From an uncultured SAR92 cluster bacterium (GTDB lineage Bacteria; Pseudomonadota; Gammaproteobacteria; Pseudomonadales; Porticoccaceae): a stretch of DNA of 64,000 bases. Positions 26,005-35,394 of the stretch are shown one piece after another (the first letter of the stretch is position 1; every line of letters starts with the position of its first letter). Below the pieces are notes generated by a model. The model did no database searches and was not told the origin of the DNA. It worked only from the letters and a program-made list of their open reading frames with translations. The stretch lies in assembly GCA_902527245.1 (NCBI GenBank), contig CABZOI010000007.1:62001-126000 (forward strand). Reading direction: 5' to 3'. Made by a program: the position numbers and the translations under genes.

Positions 26005-27090
26005 GTGGAAGTTAGTCCTCTACTCTTAGCACTGATCTCATCGTTCGGTGCGGTTTATGCTTTTGTAATTACCCATAAAGACAAGCTTAAGAAATACGAC
26101 AAGCCAGACGGTGAGTTTTTTAGCGCCGTCTCAAGTCAACATCAAGATCAAACACAAATAAGCCTCAATCTTTTAAGAAAAAAAATTCTGTCTTCGACAG
26201 AAAAAATGAGAACAGGATCTTGGCGAAGCAAAATTCCGTTATTACGAGAGATCATGGACTCTTTTTTTGAGGATTCTCAAATAACCAGTAAAATAAAAGA
26301 GATTCAGATCAATGGTATCTCCTCTGAGTGGGTGTTATCGGATAGTTATGACAGTAAAAATAGGATACTTTATATTCATGGAGGTGCTTTTTTTGCTGGT
26401 AGCGCTAAAAGTCATAGGGTAATAACTAATAAATTATCAGAAATTACAAATTTTTCAGTTTTAGCCATTAACTATCGATTAATTCCAGAAAATGCACGAT
26501 TAGATTCTCTTGAGGATTGTTTTACTGCATTTCATTGGTTGTTAGATAACGGCCCAGATGGTGAAGAAAAAGTAAATAACATAATTGTGATGGGGGATAG
26601 TGCTGGAGGTAATCTTGCTTTAGCACTTGCTGCTGAATTAAGAGATAATTCCGAACATCAGGCTAATGCAATTGTAGCATTATCACCTATTACGGATTCA
26701 CGCTTGACTAATCCGAGTATTAAAAAGAATATGAAAAAAGATTTTGTGCTACAACCGTTGACCCGAAATTTTTCTTGGTTAACTAGTTTCGGACTTGGTT
26801 TTGCTGCAAAGGCAGTTGCAAGGCATAATCCTTTCGATAGAAAAGTGTCACCCTTGTTGGGTGATTTAAAGAATTTACCTCCCACACTCGTCCATGTAAG
26901 TGATTCAGAAATTCTCTTTGATGACTCCAGGCGTTATGTCAACAAAGCGAATGATTTTGGCTCAAGAGCATCGTTGCAGGTTTGGGAAAATATGCCACAT
27001 GTGTGGCACATATTTTATCCTGATATACCTCAAGCAAATGATGCTTTCACTGAGATAGCTCGATTCATCTTCCAGCAAACAAAAAAATAA
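26005..27090 (+). CDS. Alpha/beta hydrolase, hormone-sensitive-lipase (HSL) family esterase
   Basis: A 361-aa carboxylesterase/lipase from a GTG start 3 bp after the preceding stop. A hydrophobic N-terminal segment (residues 4-22) may anchor it to the membrane. HSL motifs are YIHGGAFFAG (oxyanion hole, 123-132), GDSAGG with nucleophile Ser199, Asp300 in VSDSEILFDD and His332 in MPHVWHIF. It likely cleaves an ester (or CoA thioester) belonging to the substrate of the adjacent dehydrogenases. The convergent dehydrogenase stop is 14 bp away. Confidence 0.85.
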   Translation: MEVSPLLLALISSFGAVYAFVITHKDKLKKYDKPDGEFFSAVSSQHQDQTQISLNLLRKKILSSTEKMRTGSWRSKIPLLREIMDSFFEDSQITSKIKEIQINGISSEWVLSDSYDSKNRILYIHGGAFFAGSAKSHRVITNKLSEITNFSVLAINYRLIPENARLDSLEDCFTAFHWLLDNGPDGEEKVNNIIVMGDSAGGNLALALAAELRDNSEHQANAIVALSPITDSRLTNPSIKKNMKKDFVLQPLTRNFSWLTSFGLGFAAKAVARHNPFDRKVSPLLGDLKNLPPTLVHVSDSEILFDDSRRYVNKANDFGSRASLQVWENMPHVWHIFYPDIPQANDAFTEIARFIFQQTKK

Positions 27091-27103
27091 ATTTTAGAAG
27101 CGT

Positions 27104-28228
27104 TTAATCGAATATTAACTTAGCCAATTGATTTCTATGATACTGAGGATCTCCGAACTGTTGATTAGCCCATTGCGCTCGTCTAATAAAAAGCATAGCG
27201 TCACAATCGTATGTAAATCCCATCCCTCCATGGAACTGAACGGCACGATCTCCAGCAAAAGAGAGAGCATCTGAAGCTTTTGCTTTAGACATATGACAAG
27301 CTATTTGAGAGTCAATGCTGAGTGTTCCAGATTCAATGATTGATGCTGCGTGATATACAAGACTTTTTGCCGAGTCCATCTCAAGCAAAATTTCAACCGT
27401 TGGATGTTTTAAAGATTGATACGATCCAATAAGCTTTCCGAATTGCTTCCTCGTTGTTAAGTAATCAACAATAGTTTTTAGAGTAATCGATATTACTCCA
27501 ACGGACTCTGCTGCCATAAGCAGGGAGCCCAGCAGTTTTATGTCTCTCACAATTTCATGAGAAGCATGCATAATTTGCGTTTCTTCGATTATTATATTTT
27601 GAAGCGATATATCTGCCGCTCTTTTTGTTTCGTCAATTAGAGTTCTTGGATGTAAATCTTGCGGTTTTAGCATATGACTTTCAACGATAACAAACACCGG
27701 GTGAGTGTCTATAGTTGCCAACACAATTATAATATCGGCAGAAAGCGCATCGCTCACTAAAAGCTTCTCTCCAGTCATGAGATAATGATCGTTCTTTTTA
27801 ATTAATTTAAGTTGAGGTTCTGAACCCCAGTCCTCATTATCTAGAAATGCTACCGTGCCTCTTTTGCCGTCACATAATGGAGGGAGCCACTGTGATTTTT
27901 GAGACTGATCTCCCAAACGTCCAATAAGCTCCGAGGCCAATAGATGAGATGGATAGGGAATTGACATCATTGTGTTACCCATGTGCTCTACGATTGGAAT
28001 TGCTGCGCTTATACCAAAACTCATGCCTCCATATTGATCATCTATATTTATGCCGGTCCAGCCTAGTTGGATAATTTCATCCCAGGTATCAGTATCAAAG
28101 CCTAGTTCTGAGTCGATCAATTGCCGAGCTCTTTTGGTATCAGAATTATCAGCACAAAATTCTTTTGCTGATGCGTTCACCATCGATTGTTCTTCCGTAA
28201 AATCAATTTTTAAATTATTGAATTCCAT
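27104..28228 (-). CDS. Acyl-CoA dehydrogenase-like protein, probable non-catalytic partner subunit
   Basis: A 374-aa acyl-CoA dehydrogenase fold. A TTG at 28234 overlaps the upstream stop, but the ATG at 28228 has AAAGGA at proper spacing and is preferred. RKQFGKLIGSYQSLKHPTVE and VQFHGGMGFTYDCDAMLFIRR are conserved, yet both base positions are lost: the isovaleryl-type site reads KLLGSLLMAAES, and the C-terminal site reads FGDPQYHR. It immediately follows a catalytic-type dehydrogenase gene (stop at 28231), mirroring the plus-strand pair at 23.6-26 kb. Confidence 0.88.
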   Translation of the reverse strand: MEFNNLKIDFTEEQSMVNASAKEFCADNSDTKRARQLIDSELGFDTDTWDEIIQLGWTGINIDDQYGGMSFGISAAIPIVEHMGNTMMSIPYPSHLLASELIGRLGDQSQKSQWLPPLCDGKRGTVAFLDNEDWGSEPQLKLIKKNDHYLMTGEKLLVSDALSADIIIVLATIDTHPVFVIVESHMLKPQDLHPRTLIDETKRAADISLQNIIIEETQIMHASHEIVRDIKLLGSLLMAAESVGVISITLKTIVDYLTTRKQFGKLIGSYQSLKHPTVEILLEMDSAKSLVYHAASIIESGTLSIDSQIACHMSKAKASDALSFAGDRAVQFHGGMGFTYDCDAMLFIRRAQWANQQFGDPQYHRNQLAKLIFD

Positions 28229-28230
28229 TT

Positions 28231-29445
28231 TCAATCCTTTGGTAGGCCTAACACATGCTCACCGACAATATTTGCCTGGATTTGACTTGTTCCACCACCA
28301 ATTGTTGTCGAAAAGTTATTTAGGTAAGCCCGTTGCCAGAACCCGCTTTGAATAGCTTTCTTATCACCTACATAGACTGCCGCAGCTGCACCCTGGACTG
28401 TAAGAGCATATTGTCGCAATCTCCTTGAGAACTCGGTCATCCTTAACTTACTTGAAAGGGGTAACGAATTTGGAAAGTCCATACATAACTCATTAAAAGT
28501 TGCACGTCTCTCCCCTAGATATATAGCTTTTTGATCAATTAAAAGTTTGATTAATTCATCTCTTGTTATTGGATCTTTAAGCGAGGATATACCATCTTTT
28601 TTTGTTGTCTTTGCAACTTCTACAACATCTTCAACCGTAGTTGGAATAATCGAGATACCGCCTGCTGCACCAGCCTCAGCACCTCGCTCATATTGCAAAA
28701 GTTTCATTGCTAGACTCCAACCATGGCCTTCTTCACCCATCAAAGTAGATGCAGGAATTTTTGCGTCTGTAAAGAATGTTTCGGTAAATCCATAATCACC
28801 GGTAATTTTTCTAATTGGAGAGGTACTGACTCCCGGGATTTTCATTGGTGCTAAAAAAAATGAGAGGCCATCATATCTTCTATCAGAATCATTATTCGTT
28901 CGTGCGAGTAAGATCATATATTTCGCGAAGTTACCCATTGTTGTCCAGATTTTGCTTCCATTCACTATGTATGAATCTTGACTCCTTTCCGCTTTTGTTT
29001 GGATACTACCCAGATCAGAGCCATGGTTTGGTTCTGAAAAACCCTGACACCAGATATCATCACCTGATAGAATGCCCTTTAGATACTTCCTTTTTTCTTC
29101 CTCTGTGCCAATATCGATAATTAATGGTCCAGCCCAGCCGAGACCAATTACATTGAAGCAAATTGGAACTTTTTGCTTTTTCATCTCTTCATCAGCAATT
29201 TTTTGGAAAATAGGAGGTAGGCCTTGGCCTCCAAACTCAGAGGGCCATGACATTCCAAGGAATCCAGATGACCATAATTTAAACTGCCACTCACGAAGAA
29301 AATTAAGAACCTGCTCTGAACCTATTTCCATAAATGTTTGAGGGAGCAGAAACCCAGGGTCTTTTGGTTTATTAATCCTAAGCCACTCGCTTACTTTTTT
29401 TCTAAACAGTGATAGCTCAGTTTTTGAATGTTTATTGTTGTGCAT
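28231..29445 (-). CDS. Acyl-CoA dehydrogenase, catalytic-type subunit of a paired enzyme
   Basis: A 404-aa acyl-CoA dehydrogenase with GFSEPNHGSDLGSI, GSKIWTTMGNFAKYMI, catalytic-base position QYERGAEAG (Glu present), and C-terminal TIGGGTSQIQANIVGEHVLG. It is the first gene of a two-gene minus-strand operon whose second product lacks the base. The domain order and length match the large subunit of heteromeric acyl-CoA dehydrogenases. A thioesterase lies 117 bp upstream on the same strand. Substrate not determined. Confidence 0.9.
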   Translation of the reverse strand: MHNNKHSKTELSLFRKKVSEWLRINKPKDPGFLLPQTFMEIGSEQVLNFLREWQFKLWSSGFLGMSWPSEFGGQGLPPIFQKIADEEMKKQKVPICFNVIGLGWAGPLIIDIGTEEEKRKYLKGILSGDDIWCQGFSEPNHGSDLGSIQTKAERSQDSYIVNGSKIWTTMGNFAKYMILLARTNNDSDRRYDGLSFFLAPMKIPGVSTSPIRKITGDYGFTETFFTDAKIPASTLMGEEGHGWSLAMKLLQYERGAEAGAAGGISIIPTTVEDVVEVAKTTKKDGISSLKDPITRDELIKLLIDQKAIYLGERRATFNELCMDFPNSLPLSSKLRMTEFSRRLRQYALTVQGAAAAVYVGDKKAIQSGFWQRAYLNNFSTTIGGGTSQIQANIVGEHVLGLPKD

Positions 29446-29562
29446 TACCGATCACTCAATGAAAACAGGAATGGAGCATATATTGTATTTATGATCCCCG
29501 CAAATGCGTTTAAATTACTTTAATTCTAAATTTTATTTTTAAAATGGCACATAAATCATTGT

Positions 29563-29979
29563 TTATAAACGAATAAGTTTAGACGAGGCGCTTGATGTTG
29601 CAATAATCTCATTATTTTGAAACATCTCAGCAGTAGTAAATACTATTGATTTCCCCATCTTTAGGATTTTTGATTTACATATAACTTTTTCTGGTTTGCA
29701 GGGAAGGATGAATGTTACGTCCATTTTTAAGGTGAGTGGATTTACAGTAAAGTTATGTCGATATAAAACAATTTGTGCCATAGCAGAGTCGAGCATGCCA
29801 CTGATAAAACCGCCTTGAACGATCGTCCCATTCGAGTGAGTCATTTTAATCGACGGAACAAAGATACAAGAAAATTCCTCATTGCTCTTGTCAAATGAAC
29901 AATCCTCAAAACCCAAAATATCCAAGAAAGGAGGTTTTTTTGAGAGGAAGGCCTCTTTGGTTTGATTGAAAGAATCCAT
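29563..29979 (-). CDS. PaaI-type hotdog thioesterase
   Basis: A 138-aa single hotdog domain. The central helix region GTIVQGGFISGMLDSAMAQI matches the PaaI/YbgC-type pattern, followed by strands with DVTFILPCKPEKVIC. Such enzymes hydrolyse acyl- or aryl-CoA and release stalled CoA esters. It lies upstream of the minus-strand dehydrogenase pair and divergent from the POT transporter. The acyl preference is unknown. Confidence 0.8.
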   Translation of the reverse strand: MDSFNQTKEAFLSKKPPFLDILGFEDCSFDKSNEEFSCIFVPSIKMTHSNGTIVQGGFISGMLDSAMAQIVLYRHNFTVNPLTLKMDVTFILPCKPEKVICKSKILKMGKSIVFTTAEMFQNNEIIATSSASSKLIRL

Positions 29980-30098
29980 GATTGATATCTCTTGTTATGA
30001 TCCACATTATTTTTTTTGAACTACAGATGATACACGCATGAGTTTAATTTTTCCTGTTCTATTGTTAACATGAGAGGCCGAATTATGGAGGTTTAAAG

Positions 30099-31799
30099 GT
30101 GGTAAGCGAAACAACAATAATGGGTCATCCCAGAGGATTGGTAATTCTTTTTTTAACCGAAATGTGGGAACGTTTCTCCTATTACGGTATGAGAGGGCTT
30201 CTTGTAATTTATTTAACGCAACATTTCCTGTTTTCTGATGAAAAATCAACAGTTTTATATGGAGCGTATACCTCTTTAGTTTACGTAATGACAATCATTG
30301 GTGGAGCGCTTGCAGACCGCTATTTGGGTGCGAGGAAAGCTGTGACGTTTGGCGCCATTCTTCTGGTCATTGGGCATTTTGGAATGTCTTTTGAGGGCAA
30401 CGGTTCAAAGCAAATATTAACTTTGGATGGAGTGCAATATGAGATAGTCTTAGATGCGCGGGGAGGTGATGCACGTCAACAAATAGTATCTGATAATGGA
30501 GTGTCGTATATCAATTTTAATGCCTCGGACATGTTGATTGAAAACCCTGAATCTGTGGGTCTGCCCGAGTCGATCTCGCGTGATTCTTACACCATGAGTG
30601 TGGTTACTGAAGAGGTATACCTTAATATCCTTTATCTTTCCTTGGCTTTCATAATTGCTGGGGTCGGTTTTTTGAAGGCCAACATCTCTACAATCGTTGG
30701 CTCATTGTATGGTTTTGGAGATAAAAGAAGAGACTCGGGTTTTACCATATTTTATATGGGTATCAACTTAGGCGCATTTTTGGCTTCAATATTCTGCGGT
30801 TATTTAGGAATTGTTCATGGCTGGAAATATGGTTTTGGATTGGCTGGGATAGGCATGTTCATTGGACTCGCAATATTTTTGTCTTTTCAGCATTGGTTGG
30901 ATGGAAAAGCAGAGCCTCCGTCGATCGAACGTTTGAAAACTAAACTATTCTGGTTCATTAACATTGAGTGGGCATGTTATTTAGTTGGATTGGTTATTAT
31001 TGCTGTTTCAATGCTTTTAGTTATGAATGAAGAGCTTGTCGGGGGTATATTGGGCCCATTGGGTATCATTATGTTTTTGACACTTTTATATTATAGCTTC
31101 GCACAGTTGCAGGGCGATGAGCGGTCGAGAATGCTGGCAGCGATGTATTTTATATTGGCCCAGATACCTTTTTGGGCGCTTTTCGAGCAGGCAGGCTCTT
31201 CCCTGAATTTATTTACGGCACGACTTGTAGATAGAGAGATTTTTGGATGGTCAGTGCCAGGTCCGGTCTTTCAATCGTTGAATGCTGGCTATATTTTCAT
31301 TTTTGCACCAATGGTCGCATGGCTTTGGGTTTGGTTATCTAAACGAAATCTAAATCCCTCTACACCAGTAAAGTTCGCTGTTGGGGTTGCCATGGCTGGC
31401 TTGGGATTTTTATCGCTCGTGGCGGGTATGAAAGGCTCCGGCGTGATTGGAATGACGCCAGTTATTTTCATATTTTTAATCTACTGGATCCATACGATGG
31501 GCGAGCTGATGGTTTCACCTGTAGGTCTTTCGGCTGTTACCAAACTTGCTCCGACTAGAATTGTCGGCATGACTATGGGTGCTTGGTTTTTGTATTCCGG
31601 TCTATCAAATTTACTCGCAGGCCTAATAGCAAGTACTACGGGAGCAGAAACGATCGGCGGTCAGATGACAGATGTAGCTGCGGCCAAAGCAGGATACATT
31701 GCAGTCTATACACAAGTTGGATACATAGCACTTGGGATCAGTGTGCTCATGCTGATTATGGCGCCTATGATAACGAAAATGATGCGTGGAGCTGATTAG
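30099..31799 (+). CDS. POT/PTR-family proton-dependent oligopeptide transporter with a periplasmic insertion
   Basis: A 566-aa MFS transporter for di- and tripeptides driven by protons. The GTG start has GGAGG 7 bp before it. The diagnostic TM1 motif EMWERFSYYGMR (ExxERFxYY) is present, with GGALADRYLGARKAV after TM2 and GFLKANISTIVG in TM4. Between TM3 (ends about residue 105) and TM4 (about residue 190) is a non-hydrophobic stretch of roughly 80 residues (QILTLDGVQYEIVLDARGGD and onward) that canonical POT proteins lack. It faces the periplasm if the topology is standard. Peptide uptake may be linked with the gamma-glutamyltranspeptidase at 35.4 kb. Confidence 0.92.
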   Translation: MVSETTIMGHPRGLVILFLTEMWERFSYYGMRGLLVIYLTQHFLFSDEKSTVLYGAYTSLVYVMTIIGGALADRYLGARKAVTFGAILLVIGHFGMSFEGNGSKQILTLDGVQYEIVLDARGGDARQQIVSDNGVSYINFNASDMLIENPESVGLPESISRDSYTMSVVTEEVYLNILYLSLAFIIAGVGFLKANISTIVGSLYGFGDKRRDSGFTIFYMGINLGAFLASIFCGYLGIVHGWKYGFGLAGIGMFIGLAIFLSFQHWLDGKAEPPSIERLKTKLFWFINIEWACYLVGLVIIAVSMLLVMNEELVGGILGPLGIIMFLTLLYYSFAQLQGDERSRMLAAMYFILAQIPFWALFEQAGSSLNLFTARLVDREIFGWSVPGPVFQSLNAGYIFIFAPMVAWLWVWLSKRNLNPSTPVKFAVGVAMAGLGFLSLVAGMKGSGVIGMTPVIFIFLIYWIHTMGELMVSPVGLSAVTKLAPTRIVGMTMGAWFLYSGLSNLLAGLIASTTGAETIGGQMTDVAAAKAGYIAVYTQVGYIALGISVLMLIMAPMITKMMRGAD

Positions 31800-31846
31800 A
31801 GGGCTCTTGAAAAAATAATAGTAATTTTTATAAAGAGGAGTAAGTA

Positions 31847-32308
31847 ATGCCACAAGTAATCGAGAAGGCCGATATTTCAAGCTATATAGGTCATGAATGT
31901 GAGCCAACAGAATGGTTTGAGGTAACGCAAGATCAAGTAAATCAATTCGCTGATTGCACTTTAGATCATCAGTTCATTCATATAGATCCAGTGGCGGCGG
32001 CACAAACGCCTTTTGGAGGGACAGTCGCCCATGGTTTTTTAACACTTTCTATGCTGTCCCATTTTTCAAGCCAGTATAACCTCGTAATTAATGGTATTAC
32101 ATTTGGCGTTAATAAAGGTTTCGATAAAGTCAGATTCGTGGCACCAGTTAGAGTTGGTAGTAAAATCAGATGTCATGCAAAAATAAAAAGCATTATTGAA
32201 AAAAGACCTGGACAATTTGATTTTATAATGGACCTGTCCGTTGAAATTGAAGGTCAAGAAAAGCCAGCTCTGGTTGCTGAATGGTTAACCGTTCAGTTTG
32301 CAAGTTAA
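31847..32308 (+). CDS. MaoC-like (R)-specific enoyl-CoA hydratase
   Basis: A 153-aa hotdog hydratase of the NodN/MaoC type with GAGGAG before the ATG. The active-site block is DHQFIHIDPVAAAQTPFGG followed by VAHGFLTLSMLSHF, the hydratase-2 pattern (Asp and His dyad). It would hydrate trans-2-enoyl-CoA to the (R)-3-hydroxy form, matching the MFE2-type dehydrogenase encoded next (26 bp gap). With the thiolase further on, these three genes make a beta-oxidation set. Confidence 0.88.
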   Translation: MPQVIEKADISSYIGHECEPTEWFEVTQDQVNQFADCTLDHQFIHIDPVAAAQTPFGGTVAHGFLTLSMLSHFSSQYNLVINGITFGVNKGFDKVRFVAPVRVGSKIRCHAKIKSIIEKRPGQFDFIMDLSVEIEGQEKPALVAEWLTVQFAS

Positions 32309-32333
32309 TTTTATTGATATCACGAGGTCATTT

Positions 32334-33245
32334 ATGACAATTAGTTTTGATGGGAAGGTTTGCGTTGTCACTGGGGCTGGAAATGGCTTAGGTAGATGTC
32401 ATGCTTTAGCTCTTGCAGAGAGAGGAGCAAAAGTTGTTGTAAATGACCTTGGAGGCGCGCGAGATGGGACTGGAGCTTCCTCTGAGGCAGCTGACACTGT
32501 GGTCGATGAAATTATAAAAAATGGGGGTGAGGCATTTTCTCATGGTGCGAATGTCACAAATTATGAAGAAGTTGTAGACATGATTAAGCAGACAATGAAG
32601 CGATGGGGACGTATCGATGTATTAATCAATAACGCCGGAATTTTGCGCGACAAATCGTTCAGTAAAATGGAGTTGAGTGATTTTAAACTAGTACTTGATG
32701 TTCATCTGATGGGGAGTGTTAATTGTACAAAAGCTGTTTGGGATATTATGAAAGAGCAAAACTATGGAAGAATTGTGATGACAACTTCGTCCAGTGGACT
32801 GTATGGTAATTTTGGACAAACCAACTATGGTGCTGCAAAAATGGGCCTGATAGGTTTCATGAATACATTGGTGCTCGAGGGTGGAAAATATAATATCCAT
32901 GTGAATGCACTATCTCCAACTGCCAATACTCGTATGACTGAAGATCTTCTTCCTGCACCAATGCTTGATCTTATGACTGCTGAATCAGTGACAGCGGGAG
33001 CACTTACTCTTTGTCATGATAATGCTCCAAACAGGACAATTCTCTGTTGTGGTGCTGGTGGTTACGCGAAAGCTAGCATTTATGAAACTGATGGTATTTT
33101 TATTTCTAAAAAGGAACAAACTCCTGAAAATGTGATTGAAAATTGGGAAGCATTGACCGATCCTACAAATCATAAAGCTTTGGAAGCAGGCGGAAAGCAG
33201 ACTGAGAAATTTATAATGAAAGCAATGTCAGCACTACAAAATTAA
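32334..33245 (+). CDS. SDR, MFE2/17beta-HSD4-type (3R)-hydroxyacyl-CoA dehydrogenase
   Basis: A 303-aa short-chain dehydrogenase from the ATG at 32334 (CGAGG upstream; the frame opens 12 codons earlier inside the MaoC 3' end). The N-terminal [13 protein letters not shown] and the long loop [20 protein letters not shown] are characteristic of the dehydrogenase domain of peroxisomal multifunctional enzyme type 2. NNAG and YGAAKMG (YxxxK) complete the active site. Its place between MaoC hydratase and thiolase supports oxidation of (3R)-hydroxyacyl-CoA to 3-ketoacyl-CoA. SCP2, another MFE2 domain, is separately encoded at 15993. Confidence 0.9.
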   Translation: MTISFDGKVCVVTGAGNGLGRCHALALAERGAKVVVNDLGGARDGTGASSEAADTVVDEIIKNGGEAFSHGANVTNYEEVVDMIKQTMKRWGRIDVLINNAGILRDKSFSKMELSDFKLVLDVHLMGSVNCTKAVWDIMKEQNYGRIVMTTSSSGLYGNFGQTNYGAAKMGLIGFMNTLVLEGGKYNIHVNALSPTANTRMTEDLLPAPMLDLMTAESVTAGALTLCHDNAPNRTILCCGAGGYAKASIYETDGIFISKKEQTPENVIENWEALTDPTNHKALEAGGKQTEKFIMKAMSALQN

Positions 33246-33271
33246 CATTAATTAAGATCGAGGATATTGAA

Positions 33272-34453
33272 ATGAGAGAAGCAGTAATTGTATCTGCAGC
33301 GAGAACACCGATAGGAAAGGCATATAGAGGAGCCTTCAATAATTTGGAATCACCATCTATGGCATCTGTCGCTGTCAAGGCAGCCGTTGATCGCTCTGGT
33401 ATTGATCCGAAAGAAGTGGACGACTGCATCATGGGAGCTGCTATTCAGCAAGGTACTCAAGGTTTTAATCTTGGGAGACAAGTAGCGATGGCCTCTGGTT
33501 TACCTGTATCTGTGGCTGGGATGACGATTGATAGACAATGCTCATCAGGTTTGATGACAATCGCAACAGGAGCGAAGCATATAATCAATGATAATGCACC
33601 GATTACTATTGCGGGTGGTTGCGAAAGTATAAGTCTTGTTCAAAATGAACATATGAACTCTCATCGAATAGGGGATCCATTAACAATAAAAAACGCCCCA
33701 ATGATTCATATGCCAATGTTAGATACTGCGGAGACTGTGGCTAAGAGATACAATATTTCTCGTGAAGCACAAGATGAGTATGCAGTAGCATCTCAAGAGA
33801 GAACTGCTGATGCACAGGTGCGAGGTGCTTTTGATAATGAGATAGTGCCTGTAACTGCAATCAAAATGATAATGAATAAGGAAACTGGCGAGGTGACAAA
33901 AGAGGAAGTTACACTCACGAAAGATGAGGGAAATCGTCCAGGAACAACAATCGAAAACTTGGCAAATTTAAAACCTGTCAGAAATGATGGAACTATCACT
34001 GCAGGAAACGCATCTCAACTTTCCGACGGTGCGGCAGCTGTTGTTATGATGGACGGAAAACTTGCTGAGCAAAGAAATATCGAGCCTTTAGGGATATACA
34101 GAGGCATGGCGGTTGCCGGCTGTGAGCCAGACGAGATGGGTATTGGCCCAGTTTTTGCCATTCCTAAATTACTCGAAAGAAATAATCTCTCTATGGACGA
34201 TATTGGTTTGTGGGAGTTAAATGAAGCTTTTGCTGTCCAGGTTCTTTATTGCAGAGATAAACTCGGTATTCCAATGGATAAACTAAATGTGAATGGGGGT
34301 GCAATTTCAATAGGGCATCCTTATGGTATGAGTGGTGCGAGAATGGTGATGCACGCTCTGATAGAAGGAAGACGCCGTGGAGAGAAATATGTTGTTATCA
34401 CAATGTGTGTCGGTGGGGGCATGGGGGCCGCTGGGCTCTTTGAGGTGGTTTAA
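33272..34453 (+). CDS. Thiolase (acetyl-CoA acyltransferase)
   Basis: A 393-aa thiolase of the degradative/acetoacetyl type. The acyl-binding nucleophile is Cys90 in [11 protein letters not shown]; the second half has [20 protein letters not shown] (His) and [15 protein letters not shown] (proton-transfer Cys). It would cleave 3-ketoacyl-CoA with CoA to acetyl-CoA and a shortened acyl-CoA. It is the third gene of the MaoC-SDR-thiolase set, 26 bp after the SDR. The chain length or side-chain preference is not visible. Confidence 0.95.
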   Translation: MREAVIVSAARTPIGKAYRGAFNNLESPSMASVAVKAAVDRSGIDPKEVDDCIMGAAIQQGTQGFNLGRQVAMASGLPVSVAGMTIDRQCSSGLMTIATGAKHIINDNAPITIAGGCESISLVQNEHMNSHRIGDPLTIKNAPMIHMPMLDTAETVAKRYNISREAQDEYAVASQERTADAQVRGAFDNEIVPVTAIKMIMNKETGEVTKEEVTLTKDEGNRPGTTIENLANLKPVRNDGTITAGNASQLSDGAAAVVMMDGKLAEQRNIEPLGIYRGMAVAGCEPDEMGIGPVFAIPKLLERNNLSMDDIGLWELNEAFAVQVLYCRDKLGIPMDKLNVNGGAISIGHPYGMSGARMVMHALIEGRRRGEKYVVITMCVGGGMGAAGLFEVV

Positions 34454-34491
34454 GCAGATTAAACACTATTGCAGCGTAGTTTAATTAAGGT

Positions 34492-35394
34492 TTGAAAATA
34501 CAATACTGCACCAATGACGCCAGAACAGCTTTTTTAGATCAAGGGAGTAAAAGTGCTCCACCTCTCGTGTTGGTGGGTGGTCTTAATCAGCAGCTAATAA
34601 CATGGCCAGAATATTTTGTTGACGGCTTGCTGAATCTCGGATATCGGGTAATTCGTCTGGACAATAGGGACTCTGGGTTCTCCCGAAGTTATGATGAGCT
34701 AAAATGTCCAAGTTTTTCTCGCTTGACACTTTTCAGATGGTTTGGTGTGCCGGTGGATATTCCCTACTCTCTAGAAGTCATGGCGTGGGATGTTATAAAT
34801 CTTCTCGACCACTTATCTCTGCCAAGCGCACACATAATTGGTATCTCTATGGGGGGAATGATTGGTCAAATTTTGGCAGGGAAATATCCCAGCAGGGTAA
34901 GCTCCTTTACCTGTATTAATTCTTCATCAGGAAAATTGGGTAAGGGATTGCCTTCATTGGCAGTTTCCAAAGCTATGATTGAACCAACACCCGCCGGCAT
35001 GACTCCCATAGATAACTCCGTTCGTGTAAGACAGATGTTTGGCAGTCCTGAATATCCAGAGACTGATGATTATGTTAGAGAACAGGTAAAAAAGGAGCAT
35101 GACAGAGCAAGAAATATAAAAGGTTATTTCAGGCAAATGGCAGCGGCGCGCAGTGCTCCAAATCGCAAGAACATGCTAAAAAAGATTGTAGCGCCAACAC
35201 TTATAATTCATGGTGAAGATGATCAATTGGTGAATGTAAATGGTGGCAAAGAGATCAAAAAGCATATAAGACATGCCAAATTTGTGACGTTTAAGGGTAT
35301 GGGACACAATATGCCCATAGAACTTTTGAAAAAGTTTTTAACTTTGATATCCCAAAATATTGCTGAAGGAGAAAATTTTGATAGAACAACATGA
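34492..35394 (+). CDS. Alpha/beta hydrolase
   Basis: A 300-aa alpha/beta-hydrolase beginning with TTG behind TAAGG. The nucleophile elbow GISMGG holds Ser119, the acid is in HGEDDQLVNV (Asp243/244), and the His is in GMGHNMP (His272); LDNRDSGFSRS precedes the lid. The sequence resembles the aclacinomycin-methylesterase-like and dienelactone-like group often linked with catabolic clusters. Ester or C-C bond hydrolysis is possible; the substrate is unknown. Its 3' end overlaps the start of the transpeptidase gene. Confidence 0.82.
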   Translation: MKIQYCTNDARTAFLDQGSKSAPPLVLVGGLNQQLITWPEYFVDGLLNLGYRVIRLDNRDSGFSRSYDELKCPSFSRLTLFRWFGVPVDIPYSLEVMAWDVINLLDHLSLPSAHIIGISMGGMIGQILAGKYPSRVSSFTCINSSSGKLGKGLPSLAVSKAMIEPTPAGMTPIDNSVRVRQMFGSPEYPETDDYVREQVKKEHDRARNIKGYFRQMAAARSAPNRKNMLKKIVAPTLIIHGEDDQLVNVNGGKEIKKHIRHAKFVTFKGMGHNMPIELLKKFLTLISQNIAEGENFDRTT

